Notes under the pieces: model-generated
Seen by the model: the letters and a program-made list of their open reading frames with translations, nothing else
Told to the model about the DNA's origin: nothing
Database searches by the model: none
Translations under genes and position numbers: made by a program
In this document: positions 1 to 12,600 of the stretch, piece after piece
Numbering within the stretch: position 1 is the first letter of the stretch
How the letters are laid out: every line of letters begins with the position of its first letter
Source: Symsagittifera roscoffensis
Taxonomy: Eukaryota > Xenacoelomorpha > Acoela > Convolutidae
Direction of reading: 5' to 3'
DNA: 64,000 nt
Assembly: GCF_963678635.1 (NCBI RefSeq)
Contig: NC_087071.1
Coordinates: 32,416,141 to 32,480,140 of the forward strand

Positions 1-970
1 TTGTTGTGGATTGTAATAAGACGGCATTCCACATGAAGCACATGTTTTGCAGTCCCAACATGTCCAAGAGAAGCTATCGGTTTTGACGAGAACTTCTATC
101 AACTCAGGGGAGTAATGGAGACAGATAACGTGGACTAAAGCAAAACCCGGAAACTTTGAGATTTTGAAAACTTATATCAAACTAAACTTTTTTGTTTCTT
201 ATTCATACCTGAACATTCGCACTGAGTGCATTTGATGAAATTTTTTAAACTACCAGACTTCTGGCAAATTGTACACAGATGAAGCTTCCTTGGCTGTAAA
301 AAAAAAAACAGTTTAAATTCATCCCTTATTAAATTAGTTCAAAATCCGAGGAAAAGCTTGACATACTGCAACATCTGGAATATTCTGTGACAACGTAGTC
401 TTTCTCTTTTCCTTTTGGACTTTTAAGGGAGGCGCATAATCGTATGAGAAACTCGTTAGCTTGTATCTATTTCCACGCTTCTCCAGTGCGCCTGAAAATT
501 TCAACCACCAATTAAAATAAATCGAATAATTTCTGACGACAAAATAAATTGACGAAATCCAATGAAATACTCAGACAGTCAATGAACATCCAACTTCAGA
601 AATTCATCCTGTAAAAATTCCGAAACTGTGAAAATAAATGAAACGATTAACACCAACCTTCTTCGTGTGCTGTTTTCAAAGCTCTTCTCAAGCTGTTCCG
701 AACATCGATGCTGGAATTTCCACCAGGTTGACATCCAGGCAACCTGATAACGCATTTCGACAGAATGAAATCTTCGATAAATTTCGATGTCGCCCAATCG
801 GAATGCTGGCCTGATGAGTCTTCTAATGCCCGGATAATGGCACTCCAAACATCGTTGCTATCGTATATCTAGGCAAAACGTCAAATTTTGACATGAAAAC
901 TTGATAATTATATTCATTCACGAAATTTAAAATTCACCGTCAGCAAGGCGACTTTCTTCCTATTTGCCAT
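1..970 (-). CDS. KAT6 (MOZ/MORF/Enok)-type histone acetyltransferase, 5' exons, partial
   Basis: Five exons on the minus strand join in phase: 970-938, 868-658, 491-367, 293-209 and 134-1, each with GT donor and AG acceptor. The joined product starts MANRKKVALL, then has a block of about 85 residues (exons 2-3) that resembles the H15/winged-helix domain of KAT6 proteins (NDVWSAIIRAL, then SLRRALKTAHEEGALEKRG). Next comes a PHD finger: CTIC, CTQC, VHVIC, and a closing WTCWDCKTCASCG. The order H15 then PHD, and the SPEL plus CKTC residues, match the first PHD finger of KAT6 rather than DPF or PHF10. In the family these domains bind nucleosomes and acylated histone H3, and a MYST acetyltransferase domain follows, here beyond the left edge. 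The usual first winged helix is not seen, so the ATG at 970-968 is only the best local start; an upstream exon is possible. Confidence 0.8.
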
Positions 971-1399
971 TTTCAGAGTTGCTTCATTTAGGGCAATCAA
1001 AAACTTTCAATATTAGCAACATGACATCTGAAAAGTGAAGTGTACAAATGTTCTATGAGGAGATGATTATTGTAAAGGCAAAAAACGTTCAAAAAAACGA
1101 TCAATCCTCAACAAAATTTCAGAAAAATAACAAAAAGTTGGTTGACTGAACTATAAAATTTAAATAATACGTATTAAGTTAATTAAATTGCCTTAAGTTA
1201 CTGAGAACACGCTCAGAGAATTATATAGAACCAAACTTTTCGCTATTTTGTTTTCATGGGGTAACCAGAAGCTCAAAAGTATCATAGCGAATGCAACAAC
1301 TGCAGACCTGAAGAAACTTACACTTATAACTGAAAACTAAACTTTGAACAATGCAATGACTGGGTTTTATGCGAACCCTTGGATTATATTCCTAAATCC

Positions 1400-1437
<38 letters not shown>

Positions 1438-1700
1438 GATTATAGCAACCGCGGTTACAGTCAGGAGTCCCTTCATCACATATTGCAGTCGAAATCCTTG
1501 GAATTTTCTAGATAAGGAAGTGATAATGATAAAAGAAGATGACAAGTGTTGGTGTCCTTACAATTAGACTAGATAAGTGTTACGTTTCTTCAATAAGAAC
1601 ACGCAACTCGACACGAGAAAATATAATGTACAATTATAATTTTGTTACACATAAAAAATTTCGTCGATAGTTATTTTGTCATAAGTTGTTCCGAGTACGC
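971..1700. other. Intergenic stretch upstream of the KAT6-like gene
   Basis: No coding region can be supported here. It must contain any promoter of the minus-strand KAT6-like gene, but no core element stands out in this A+T-rich sequence. The only structure is an ATT microsatellite at about 1403-1436. Confidence 0.5.
1403..1436. repeat. (ATT)n microsatellite
   Basis: About eleven uninterrupted ATT units. The frame through it (a run of isoleucines) is an artefact of the repeat. Confidence 0.9.
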
Positions 1701-1719
1701 AAGCGTCGTCCGCAATCTG

Positions 1720-1793
1720 TTCTCTGTTTTAAGGAGCTGCCTGCTCTGAGTTCCTCTCTGTTTTAAAGAGCTGCCTGCTCTGAGTTCCTCAGT
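1720..1793. repeat. Short tandem duplication, about 37-bp unit, two copies
   Basis: The block CTCTGTTTTAAGGAGCTGCC through GAGTTCCTC occurs twice in direct succession with one changed base (AAGGAG / AAAGAG). It lies at the 5' side of the Penelope-like relic. Confidence 0.75.
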
Positions 1794-1849
1794 GGATATG
1801 CTTAAGTTCTTACAAAGCTTGCTCAAAAAATTTCTGTGCTTGGGCCGGC

Positions 1850-3012
1850 CGCGCGCTGAATCTCAAAAGCTAGCGGTTGAAAAAGATACCCATCATCTAC
1901 TAAGTCTTTATCAGAAAATGTCAAGGAAATCTGCCCTGAACGTCAGAAAAAGGTGACTAAAGGGGTAGAATGAACTTGTTTGAATTGGTACCACTAAGGG
2001 TGTTGTAACATATCGGAATCCGAATACGCAGACATCGCTGAAACAGTATGGTATTGCATGATTTGCAGAAAACAACAGGAAGCAGATCGGACTGAGAATG
2101 GTGTTTAAATTTTTCTAAGATATCTTGACGACATAGTTAGAATGGTCAAGGCCAATCCTAGCGTAGTTCTCGAGGCTACCAATAAGTTGCATCCAAACTT
2201 GCAATTCACCATAGAAGAACTTGATAGTAACGGTAATTTGGCCTTTTTGGACTTAAATGTCAACGTGGATTCAGCAAAAAAGGTCACATGTAGTTGGTAC
2301 CAAAAACGCACTGATACCGTCACCATTCTAAATTCCAGAGTCTGCGCACCTTTGCAGTACAAAAGAAACGTTAATGAAGGGACGGTTCATAGAACTTTCA
2401 GAAGTACCTCAACATGGGAAGATTTTGACCAGGCAATGGAAAAAAATCGGAAACAATGGATTGAAAATCATTATCCGAAAAATTAGTCTGACAGGATAGT
2501 GTTTGAAACTCTTAACAAGATCATTGAGGGAAAGAAAAATTTAGAGGTGAAGGCATCAGAACCGAGAAATGATAAATGGTTAGAAGACTAACCACCCCTC
2601 CTTACAATGCAATATCGAGGCAATCCATCTCGACTTTTAGCTGCAAAGGTTCGGCAATTATCCGGGCACAAATAATTTTTACGACCAGAAAATTGAAAAC
2701 ATGCTTGTCAACCCTCGAAACTTCTTTTGCTCGTGAACTGAGACCCACCTATGTCGGCCAGAAAGTCCGACATTTAGCCACGAGAGCCGATGAACACCAT
2801 AAAGGTGACACCCCAGTAGGACAACACTTGTTAGAATGTAATAAGTAGCTTGGTGATACTGCTTAGCTGAAGTCAGAGACTATAGACCAAACAGCCAACA
2901 CTCATAAGCTACTCACACTAGAGGCTTTGCATACTTGGAGGGAGAGGCCGAGAATCAACACACGCGATGAATTCAGGAGCCGGAAATTGACACTAAAATT
3001 AAAGTCTATGTA
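1850..3012 (+). mobile_element. Penelope-like retroelement relic (reverse transcriptase plus GIY-YIG-like endonuclease)
   Basis: Broken coding sequence for the C-terminal half of a reverse transcriptase and an endonuclease. Residues RYLDDIVRMVKANPS are read at about 2118-2162, with YLDD at 2121-2132 as the catalytic palm motif. An open stretch follows to 2486 with FLDLNVNVD and SWYQKRTDT, typical of the palm-to-thumb region of this class. After stops and frame changes, 2740-2848 reads YVGQKVRHLATRADEHH and PVGQHLLECNK, which resembles the GIY-YIG endonuclease of Penelope-like elements. The tail ends near 3012. Several stops and frameshifts show it is dead. A second, shorter relic of the same family lies at about 46,900-47,445. 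Confidence 0.7.
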
Positions 3013-4859
3013 TAATATGGCTAAATTTTAAAAAACTGACATGTCAGAATCAAAATTATTCCCAAATCGAAACTTTATAACCATGAAAGAACAAAAAAAA
3101 ACTCAGAAATTTACAGGAAAATGTTATAATAATTATTTAATTTTATTATGTACTTACAGTTGTTTAAATTTGACTGGTCATAACCTTTTGAAGCATTTGT
3201 AGACATATTTCTCATTTTTCAGATCTTTGATCTTTTTGTAAATATATTGTGAAAAATTTAATCCTGATGATGCACAAAATGTGCGAAAACATTTGAAATA
3301 ACATTTGAAGGCTTAACTGCCAAATCGAACAACATCGGAGGGGTGAATTTGGATCGAAGTGCGCTCTGTATTTAGACAACCGCGTAATCAAACTTGTCAA
3401 TAAGCAGACAAATACTGTATCAGCAATCAGTGTAACAGTCGCCTACTTCGGTCACATAGGAGGTTTAAGAAAAATAGGCCCTATAACCATTGGCTCAAGA
3501 GTCAGGGACACTATCTCTTGTGTTTTTCTACCTCAAAAACGGTCGGAGCCAATTCGGTTCGCTTGCGACATGAGACTAGAACCCGTTACAGCATAAAGGC
3601 CACTACCAAAATACCCCCCACTCTAGAAAATAAGAACGTCCCCATACTTAGGTCTCAAAATACCCAAAACACACGAACGCCGTTAAAAACAGGGTCGGAA
3701 CAATCCGTTAAGTTACTTTTTATTGGACAGTGGAACATTGATCCATTTCAGATGGATCAACCTGAAACTCGCCTTACCTCAACATACTTATTATAAAATG
3801 CACTCGGGAAAACTAAATTTGGTACTTACATAGCAGCACACTTGAGAAACAGAGCAATTAAGCTAATTAATAACTCTAGCATAAATATAATCGAATATAA
3901 CACAAGAATCTGCTCTTGTGTTTGTTTGGTCTCCTATATCAGATAGGACAACTCTACTCTCGTTTTCTACTACGACGGAAAGTGCGAATAGCAATTTCCC
4001 ACTGTGTTTATTTGACAACTTTCCCGCCTTTTTAACTCGGTTGTTCTGACTTTAGATTTGATGTTTTCAGTTGTCGCGAGAAAACTGAGCATGACAGGCT
4101 CCATTCGAATTTTTGAAAAATTAAACTTCATTCCAAAACCACATATTTAGTGTTCCTCAAAATCAAACTTCCAGATATGACCGACTGGCACACAGAAGGG
4201 AGCAAGTTTACGAAGTAAATAACTGTTAATTTTTAATTTTTTCCTTGTCTCGATTCTGATCGGCTAATACAGTATTTGTCTGCTTACTGACGAATCTGAA
4301 TACGCGATTGTCTAAATATTGCTACGTAATCATTTGACAGAATTAATCTCAAATTTTTGAATTGGGCGAGCATGACTTCTGACAATTTATAGTTTTGCAG
4401 AAACTGAAACCGCGACAAACAAACGCTAATACAATGTATTTGAAGAAGAGCGCTCCGAGATATGGCGATTGTGCAGCTACAACCGTTATAGAGTAATTAC
4501 CGAGAACCAGGAGGGCTAACTGGGAGAATTTGCTACCCTTCCTCATCGGAAGAAGACGCTTCCTCACGCGGATTCAGGAAGTCGGAAGAGCAACTTCAAA
4601 TTAATTTTAAACAACTTTAAGCTTTCTGGAAAGGCCTGAATTGAAATTAAATTATCATCAGATTCAATTTCAGAAAATCAGAAACTTGGAGATGCGGGAA
4701 AGGGTTGATCCATCTCAGATGGATATGGTGTTTTTATCTTTTGATTAAAAGTATCAGCCTAATTGTTGTAATATTAAATAGTTCGTTTTCAAATAAATTA
4801 TGAATCCAAAAAAGATGCTCAAATTGTTCTCAAAACAGCAACAAGAAGCGTGCACAGTC
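3013..4859. other. Unassigned intergenic DNA
   Basis: No exon, RNA gene or terminal repeat can be supported. Two short near-matches (TTGATCCATTTCAGATGGATC near 3739 and TTGATCCATCTCAGATGGAT near 4707) are imperfect palindromes around a CAGATGGATC core and may belong to a decayed repeat. Confidence 0.35.
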
Positions 4860-6085
4860 TGCAGGGTAGAAGCGGTTGATGTGCAAGACCTGCGAAAAGT
4901 GTACCCAAAGCCATTGCATTGGGGACTCATCGACAGAGTTTGAATTCCTGGACAGAGCCTCCAATCTGAAATTCATGTGCAATGGATGCTCAATTTCTGG
5001 TTTGAAACTATGTGGTGGGAAAGGTAACGAGGACATCTTTCGTGGATTTGAAGAATTGAAGGACACCCTGGGAAAGTCCAAGTCTGTCGTGCAGTCGCTA
5101 AATTCATTGACCACTGCTCCCGAGGCGGAGGACTCTGACGTGTTGCAATCAGGAAATGAAAATGCTCCTGAACTTCGTTTCAGCGGTATACCTAAGTACA
5201 AAAGTTCAAGTACAAATGAGAAAATAGATCGAGCAATAATTTTTGAACACGAGGAATAAGCTTTATGCGAGTGTATAGTTTCATTGGGCGTCCACCCATA
5301 TCAAACTTCATCAATTGTTAGACTCGGAAAATTCGATGCAGATCGTAAGAAAACAAGGAAATTATTTGTCAAGTTTTGAAATGTGTATACAGTTGATAAA
5401 ATACAAGCTCGCGCGCATATGATCAAGACATATGAACCTATTTATTCGGTGAAAAAATTTGCAGTTTCGTTTCAAAATTGCCAGATAAAGAAGAACGAGA
5501 AAAGGAACAACGATTACTGAAAAACAGACGAGAATTATTCGATCAAGTAGATGACGCCAAAACTGTTAAAACCAACAAAGGTGTTTTATACTTCAACAAC
5601 AAAGCGGTTATAACAAACGACTGAGACTGACTATCAGAAAATTCAAGGCACGTAAAGAAATTTTTTTATAACATCAGAAGCATTTATAAACTGAAACGCT
5701 GGCAAACTTTTTCAAATTTTTTGGTGTTTATTTCTGCAGATATTGTTTGCTTACCGGAAACATGGCTAACTGAAGAAATATCCGATGAAAATCTATTTTT
5801 AGTTGAATAAAACTGCTACCAATCGGATCGTAAATCAAAAATCGGTCAAACATCACATTGCTGAACTAAGATATGCGTTAATTCAAATTTTTGGCAGAAA
5901 TGCAAACATGAGGTTCACACAAATTATTCAGCGTGCTTTTTGATTTTGTTACTTGATTTGATCTTTGTTAGCGAGAAAAAATTGAGTATCGAGACAATTT
6001 TGCAAAATTGTCAAATCATTTTCCTTTAAAAATGTATTTCAATATTGAGTCGTCATGCCTGAATAAATGTGATTATGTCAAGCAG

Positions 6086-7058
6086 TACACACTAAGCTAC
6101 TGCAAAGGACAATACAAATTATTGAATCAGTTATTTTTTGAAAAGCCGTTTCACACTTATTACCGGTCAAGTCCAAATGTCGCTGTTGAACATTGGTACA
6201 AATAATTGAGTGAAACTCTTGCGAAAACTATACCCAAAAGAACGGAACCAACTAGAGCATCTTTACCAACCTGGTTTAGTCAATCAACATCACATATGAT
6301 AAAATGTTTGAACACGGCTCGGATAAAAATTGTTGAGCCTCACAATAAAGTTAAAACTTAAAATTAACAACAGAAGAGCTTGTTGAATGAGATAAAAAAA
6401 ATTTGAGCAAACATTAGCAGCGGTAAAGTCTCCGGAAAACTTTTTAAATTTTTCAGGGAATTTCGGAAATAAAATTTACCGATAATAATGCAAATAAACA
6501 AAAATTAGACAAATCAAAAGAGGCGTTTGATTTTTTTTCTCCGTGGATGTCAACTCTTCTACTTTTTTACACACTAAGCTACTGCAAAGGAGAATACAAA
6601 TTATAGAATCAGTTAATTTTTGAAAAGCCGTTTCACACTTATTACCGGTCAAGTCCAAATGTCGCTGTTGAACATTGGTACAAATAATTGAGTAAAACTC
6701 TTGCAAAAACTATACCCAAAAGAACGAAACCAACTAGAGCATCTTTACCAACTTGGACTAGTCAATCAACATCACATATGATAAAATGTTTGAACAGGGC
6801 TCGGACAAAAATTGATGAGTCTCACAATAAAGTTAAAACTTAAAATTAACAACAGAAGAGCTTGGTGAAAGAGATAAAAAAAAATTGAGCAAACATAAGC
6901 AGCGGAAAGGTCTCCGGAAAACTTATCAAACTTTTCAGTGCTTTTCGGAAATCAAATTTACCGATCATAATGCATATAAACAAGAAGTAGCGGACAGTGA
7001 CAAATCAAAATAGGCGTTTGATTTTTTTCTCCGTGTATGTCAAATCTTCTACTTTTTT
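6086..7058 (+). repeat. 483-bp tandem duplication inside the LINE
   Basis: Unit 1 is about 6086-6568 and unit 2 about 6569-7058. Both begin TACACACTAAGCTACTGCAA and end with TCTTCTACTTTTTTA-like sequence. They differ by scattered substitutions and a short insertion (AGTAGCGGACAGTGAC) in unit 2. The duplicated part is the stretch between the endonuclease and reverse transcriptase of the LINE. Confidence 0.85.
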
Positions 7059-7478
7059 ACCGAGGAAAATAATCCATTGGACAAAACACCATATTAGACA
7101 GTGTAGTTTGTTCTGAACAAAATTTTTCTATAAAATGTGCTTCCTCGAACGTAGATGAAAGCAAGGGCAATGACGACTTGCCTCCTTTTTTGTCTGTGAA
7201 ATCTTTCTGAAAACTTTTCAAACGCGTATTTTCAATAAACACTAGAAAGTAAAACCTTTCTATCATCTTCTTTTTTCATCTCCTTTTTTCATCTTCTATT
7301 TTAAACCTTTCATCAGCCCACTTTAAAAAAAAGATAAAAAAAGAAATATCGAAACTTACCAAGCAGCTTCATTGCTTTCAGTTATGTTGAAAAATTGAGA
7401 AAGAATAATTTTTAAAAGGATGTACAAACAATTTCAAAACACCAACAACGTATCCTAGCACAAAATTCGTTAAAAAAG

Positions 7479-7479
<1 letters not shown>

Positions 7480-7541
<62 letters not shown>
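7480..7541. repeat. (TA)n microsatellite
   Basis: About 60 bases of uninterrupted alternating T and A, just upstream of the reverse transcriptase fragment of the LINE. Confidence 0.92.
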
Positions 7542-7544
<3 letters not shown>

Positions 7545-7992
7545 ATGTTGTAAAAGGCATAGAAAACGGAAACAAAATTGATACTTTTTTTAGACTTCAG
7601 TAAAGCTTTCGATCGTGTTGTTCACGGAATTTCGTTACGCAAACTTCAAGGAATTCGACAGAACAATTTGAATTTGATCGAATACTACCTGACTTAAAGG
7701 TCTCAACTCGTTCGAGTAACTAAAAAGAGTTCAAAATCTGAAATAGACACGAGTGGTGTACCACATGGCAGTATTTTGGGACCATTGTTTTTCGTGGTGT
7801 TCATTAATGACCTTCCAAATCGCTGCAAAACATTTATTCCCTTGTTTTTTGCCGAAGATGCAATTTTTGTAAGCCTAAATGCGGGATGGCAAAACTTTCA
7901 AAATGATATTGACAGTATGAGTGAATGGACTTTGGAAAAAAACATGCCTTTTAACGTAGATAAATTTACCTATTCGAGTTTTGGGAGAAAGT

Positions 7993-8848
7993 ACTGCTCC
8001 ATAAAACCTTAAAAGGCGGTCGGAACATTCAGGGCTTCGCCCTGATACGAGCAGTCTTGTTCAATTTCTCATTAAACAAATTTGACATATTCGATGAAAC
8101 TGATTCAATTCAATGTGCAACTTTCATGTTCAACTGTGCAATTTTCATGCTAATGTATATGGTAAAAGCGCAATTGTTTTTGAGTAATTCGATGATGTAA
8201 CATGTAACATGACCTTGTGGATTCATATGACGAGGCCAATTTGCAACGAGGCTTATTTTGAACTTATGTTTTAATACCAAACAACTTTCATTTTCATTTT
8301 TGTTCCGACTTTCGGTTTGAAAGTAACGGAATATTTGTGCTCGGGGTGGGTTTTTTTTTTCATTCAGACAAATTTCGACTTTTTAACTAGCCATTTTTGA
8401 CGGAATTTTTTTATATCATTCAAAAGCTATTGTTGTCCTTAGCTTAAATTTGAAAAGATATTTCACCTGTGACCATTTTTCGTAAAGTTATGAGGGTTTA
8501 AAGATTGCCATTTTGGCCATTTTGACCAATTTGGGACAATTAACGCGCGATATAATTCGCGCTATTAACGCGTAAGCCGAGATTTAATCCTTCTTATAAA
8601 TCGTTCCAAATTGGTTGAACGAAGCTTATTTGCCATAATTGATTTCTTACAAGGAACAAAATCTATCTTTTTGTACTTTAAATGGCGTGTGTAGGATAAT
8701 TTTCATAAAAAATTTCAAATTTTAGAAAAAAAAGTTTTCATTTTATTTTATTTCATTTAATTTTTTTATGTTATTACTGCTGCTCCATAAACCTTAAAAA
8801 GCAGTCGGAACATTCAGGGCTTCGCCCTGATACGAGCAGTCTTGTTAA
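7993..8848. repeat. Direct repeats of about 68 bp with an internal hairpin, flanking a 0.7-kb segment
   Basis: Nearly the same sequence occurs at 7993-8060 and about 8779-8848, from CTGCTCCATAAA to CGAGCAGTCTTGTT. Each copy contains TCAGGGC-TTC-GCCCTGA, a perfect 7-bp stem with a three-base loop. A third, diverged copy lies in the opposite orientation at about 17,957-18,003. The pair may be the ends of a small element or a segment duplicated in place; I cannot tell which. The DNA between them has no coding signal. Confidence 0.7.
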
Positions 8849-9499
8849 GGTTTTTAAATCTATAGTTCTAGAGATAACAGATAATTTAACAGGACCTTTT
8901 TGAAACAAACGACAATTTATAAAGCAAATTTTTTAACGTCGAACAACTTTCATGTTCAATCTAAGGGTCAGGGAACAATAGTTCGTAAGATAGCAGATGA
9001 TCTAACATTACCTTGATGGGTCATATTACATTCGTTGGGTCCAAATTTGAACAACGCTTACAGCTTTTTCCGCGCCTGGTAATCCATTCCCTGTGATAAC
9101 CGCTCGTGAACTTTTACTACTCCGAAATTTTTTGCCGTTTGTTTTATCCGATCAATTGATTTTTTACTGCAATAGTTGGTCCAGTATTTTAGTGGTACAA
9201 TGATCAAAAGTGGTACAATGATCATGAGTCATGTTGACTGGGTGAAAGGAGCGATCTCAATGTGTCACAAATGCTTGTGATATTTAGGAATAGCTAACTA
9301 AAACTGCAAATTAGTTTTTGTTGATTTTAAAAAATGTCCTTGTTGTAAAACACCAGGAAAAACGCAAAAATAAAAAAAAGATTATTTTTAGCTTATACAA
9401 CAACTTTTAAAACAAAATTGTTTAAATGCTAATTTTTTTGATTTGTTAGTAGTTTTGTGGTATAAAATTTATTGCCTTAGATTCGAACTTCTCGTTTAG
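8849..9499. other. Unassigned DNA upstream of the first visible ADAM exon
   Basis: No metalloprotease exon or zinc motif was found here. There is a local duplication of GTGGTACAATGATCA at about 9191-9224. Confidence 0.4.
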
Positions 9500-9661
9500 G
9501 TAACTCAATGTGTTTGCATAATGAACCTGTGCAACATATAGATGCCCCCTTCTGTGGGGACTACATTGTCAACACAGAGGAGGGGGAGGAGTGTGACTGC
9601 GGGGGAGTGGACACCTGCGATGACCCCTGCTGTCACCCCAACACCTGTACCCTTGTAGCAG
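9500..9661 (+). CDS. ADAM exon A: N-terminal half of the disintegrin domain
   Basis: Acceptor TTTAG before 9500 and donor GTAGTA at 9662. Reads NSMCLHNEPV, then CGDYIVNTEEGEECDCGG, then DPCCHPNTCTLVAG. The CG-(x)n-GEECDCG-(x)n-CC-(x)n-C pattern is the start of an ADAM disintegrin domain, and the CL-N-P segment is the usual end of the metalloprotease-disintegrin linker. The exon ends in phase 1 and joins the next exon to give a continuous ...TLVAGASCS.... Further upstream exons are expected. Confidence 0.82.
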
Positions 9662-12600
9662 GTAGTAAAGTGAAGGTCGATGGTTAAAATCAATGCTCAA
9701 GCTGAAAAGAATTGTTGATTCAATCTAACTCAGAACAATATTTATATTTTTTCACTTTCCAACATAACAACATTTTTTACTTTCCACATATACAACGAAG
9801 GTTCCAATATTATTTTCGCTAGCGTTGCTATTTTTCTCAAATTTCGCTCGAAGCGATTTTTTTGAATTATGTTTAAAAAATTCGATATTTGCAGGAAAAG
9901 TAGTTTTTACATTAAGGATATTTTTCCTATTTTCTTTGAAATGACTCTCCGAAGAAAGAAAAGCCAAGTTTTGATCAAAAATTTTGTTGAGATAGTTAAA
10001 GCAAACTCTTATATCTTATGTTAACAGATTTTGCACAATTCTATTGCAAGTAGAAAAAAATATAGATCTTCAAAAGTATGTTTTTTTTGGATTTTTTGTT
10101 TGTAAAAATAGTAAAACAATGTCATAAGTAGATACAAAACACTCCGATTTTATTCAGCTTTTTTCGGGGCAGCTCATTTGAAGCAAGAGGTAACATTGTT
10201 TAATTTTTACAAATGTCAAACAAAAGTTTTGCCCCAAAAATTTTTAGTTTAAATAAGGGTGTGTCGAGGTACAAATGCTGATAAAAATTTGTCAAATATT
10301 TAACTCAAAATGTCCGACTAAACTGACATGTGAATTCTATAAATATTTTCTCTCAATGTTTGAGGGAGAGTTTCATCATCAAAGTATTTGAAAACGACTT
10401 TCTGCTTTTTAAAACGGGATGATTATCGCATATCGCTGGTTGACTGGTAAAAAATATGTCTCTGCGGCTTACAGCGATGATGCGAACCCCGAATAATTCA
10501 TGAAACTGTGAAATTTTTGCAAAATAAAAGCTCATTCAACAGTTTAAAAAGTTTTGTTAACAGCTGTTACCAAATTGCAAAGCATGCGCTGTTTTTTGTT
10601 AAGGTTTCAATTATTTCGTAATTTATTTTGGCGAAAATACCATTTAAAAAACAAAATGCAAAGTGTTAAAAACCTCGAACAGATGATGTGAGGTGGAGAA
10701 TTAATATGATACACAAAGGGTTTCTAGATGTTTCTTGAGAAGGCAGGATAAACTTTGATCGTTTCAATACTAAAATGGTTTTCTGAAAAATTCAGCGCTG
10801 CAAGCGAGTTCTCAAACTTTAATTAATAAAAGGCACAAAATTTGGCAAAAATTTATAAAAACTAATTGAGCTCCATTTTTTTCCATTATTTCATATCTAT
10901 CATCATTCTCTCTGCTGTTCCAGACAAATTTATTTCATGCTCTCAAACCATTTACAAATTGATTCAAATTTTTGAAATGAAATGCCCATTTAAGAGTTGG
11001 TTTATTTTTTTGGCAAGAGTGATTACACATTTGCGATACATAAACTTATTTTTTGTCCAGGTTTCTAATTTGCCTTGCATCGCTTCAAAAATTGAAAAAA
11101 TGCTCGCAAGAGCAGATCAAATGTTTTTGAGGTGGCTGATGCTCAAAAACATGAAAAGATTAATGAAACCTCCTCATCGCAGTCACATATTAACGATAGT
11201 TCATTGTAATTAGCTACATTTCAGTCGAAGCTAGCTTCCAAGTAAAAACATGCCGAGATAAGATCGAACCAAAAGCCGATGCAAGTCGAGACATGGTCTT
11301 AATGCTTTTTAATCAAGATTACTTACTGGAGTTACACGTCATAGCGTTAACAAATACCAATTTTAGGACCATTAGAGAGAACATTTCTGATTGACCAACA
11401 TCATAACACTTACAAGCCAGTTCTCGATTTTTGGCATCCAAACATGCTGTAAACTAGAAAATGTAAAAATGGTGGATAAATGACAAGTTTTTGTTACCAG
11501 AACTGACGAAGTTAATTCGATTGTGAAATTAGCCACAGCGCTATGCCAGATTCAACAATCAGCGAGCAACAAAAACTGTTTTCTAACTTCTGACAATATC
11601 AAAAGCATGCAATTAAAGACAGGACTGATAAAATTGTTGCGTTTAATAACTTAGCGATTGAAAAATCACTTGGCTACATGTTTCGGCAAAATTACCATGA
11701 TTCATGCTACCTTGAACTATGATTTTTGTCTTTAAAATGCTTGTAAAAAGTTTCATCGCTCTTATTCAATGAAAATGTCTGTCCCAAATGTTTGTAATCT
11801 ACTAGAGCTATCCAGGTGCATCATGTTCGGCCATGGATCTCTGCTGCAACCCTGGAACCTGTCAAGTTCGCAGTGCTGGATACGTCTGTCGAGAAGAGAG
11901 CAACGAATGTGACGTAACTGAAGTGTGCACTGGAACCAGCGCCGAGTGTCCGAATGACGACTACAACAGAGCAGGCATGGAATGTACTGCAGATGGAGCA
12001 TCGGGACACTGCTACGCGGGAAGCTGTCGATCGGTTTACTCTCAATGTCTACAGTAAGACTAATGAAAACGGGTGATTTTCCCTCCACGTCACACAAAGA
12101 ATAACAGTTATAGTTTAGCGTTAATTATAAATATCAACCCGCACTGGAGTTTCATAGACATTTTATTTAATTGTTCGTTACCATTTGCCCACTACCCCCG
12201 TCCCATCCTATAAGTAAGGAGGGTTCAAGGGTTGAACGGATGGGGGTATTTAATGGTTGAAGGAGGGGATAATTGAACCTGACCCACCCTCCCTCAGCTC
12301 CTCCCTAATGGTTGAAGGTGGGAATGATTGAACGAAAGGTGACTAGACCCCCCCCCACCAGTCCCCCTCCGCATTTTGCTCCCCCCTCAGTTTATCCCAC
12401 CTCCTCTTCCATTTTCCCAACCCCTATGGCCCGAAAAATGGTCTGGTTTGGTGCTATCCTTTCGTTTTTCTTCATGTTTTTGAGGAAAAAATTGATTTTT
12501 ATGGATTAATGCTGAGATAAAAAATCTATTATAATGGAAGAGAAATCGATTGTAATGGATTATTTTTAATGAAACTTTTTAATTATAATCTATTATAAAA

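Larger units (their letters stand above)
4860..8060 (+). mobile_element. CR1-like non-LTR retrotransposon (LINE), degenerate
   Basis: Pieces of a LINE in the right order on the plus strand. ORF1 at 4876-5640 has a cysteine-rich PHD-like finger (MMCKTCEKCTQSHC, then FMCNGC) and a basic region that becomes broken after 5259. The endonuclease start at about 5656-5808 reads YNIRSIYKLKRWQTF and DIVCLPETWL, the APE-type signature. The middle part (5995-7060) is present with an internal duplication. Reverse transcriptase at about 7590-8012 reads DFSKAFDRVVHG, GVPHGSILGPLFFVVFINDL and FAEDA. FAED stands where FADD is expected, so a catalytic aspartate is changed. Multiple stops and frameshifts make it non-functional. 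A finger-bearing ORF1 with an APE ORF2 fits the CR1/L2 group; the exact clade is inference. Confidence 0.72.

Noticed and set aside
7378-7575. Minus-strand frame with a long Tyr-Ile run
   Set aside because: It is translation of the (TA)n microsatellite.
11762-12097. Minus-strand frames opposite ADAM exon B
   Set aside because: They are shadows. The plus-strand cysteine pattern and splice sites identify the real exon.
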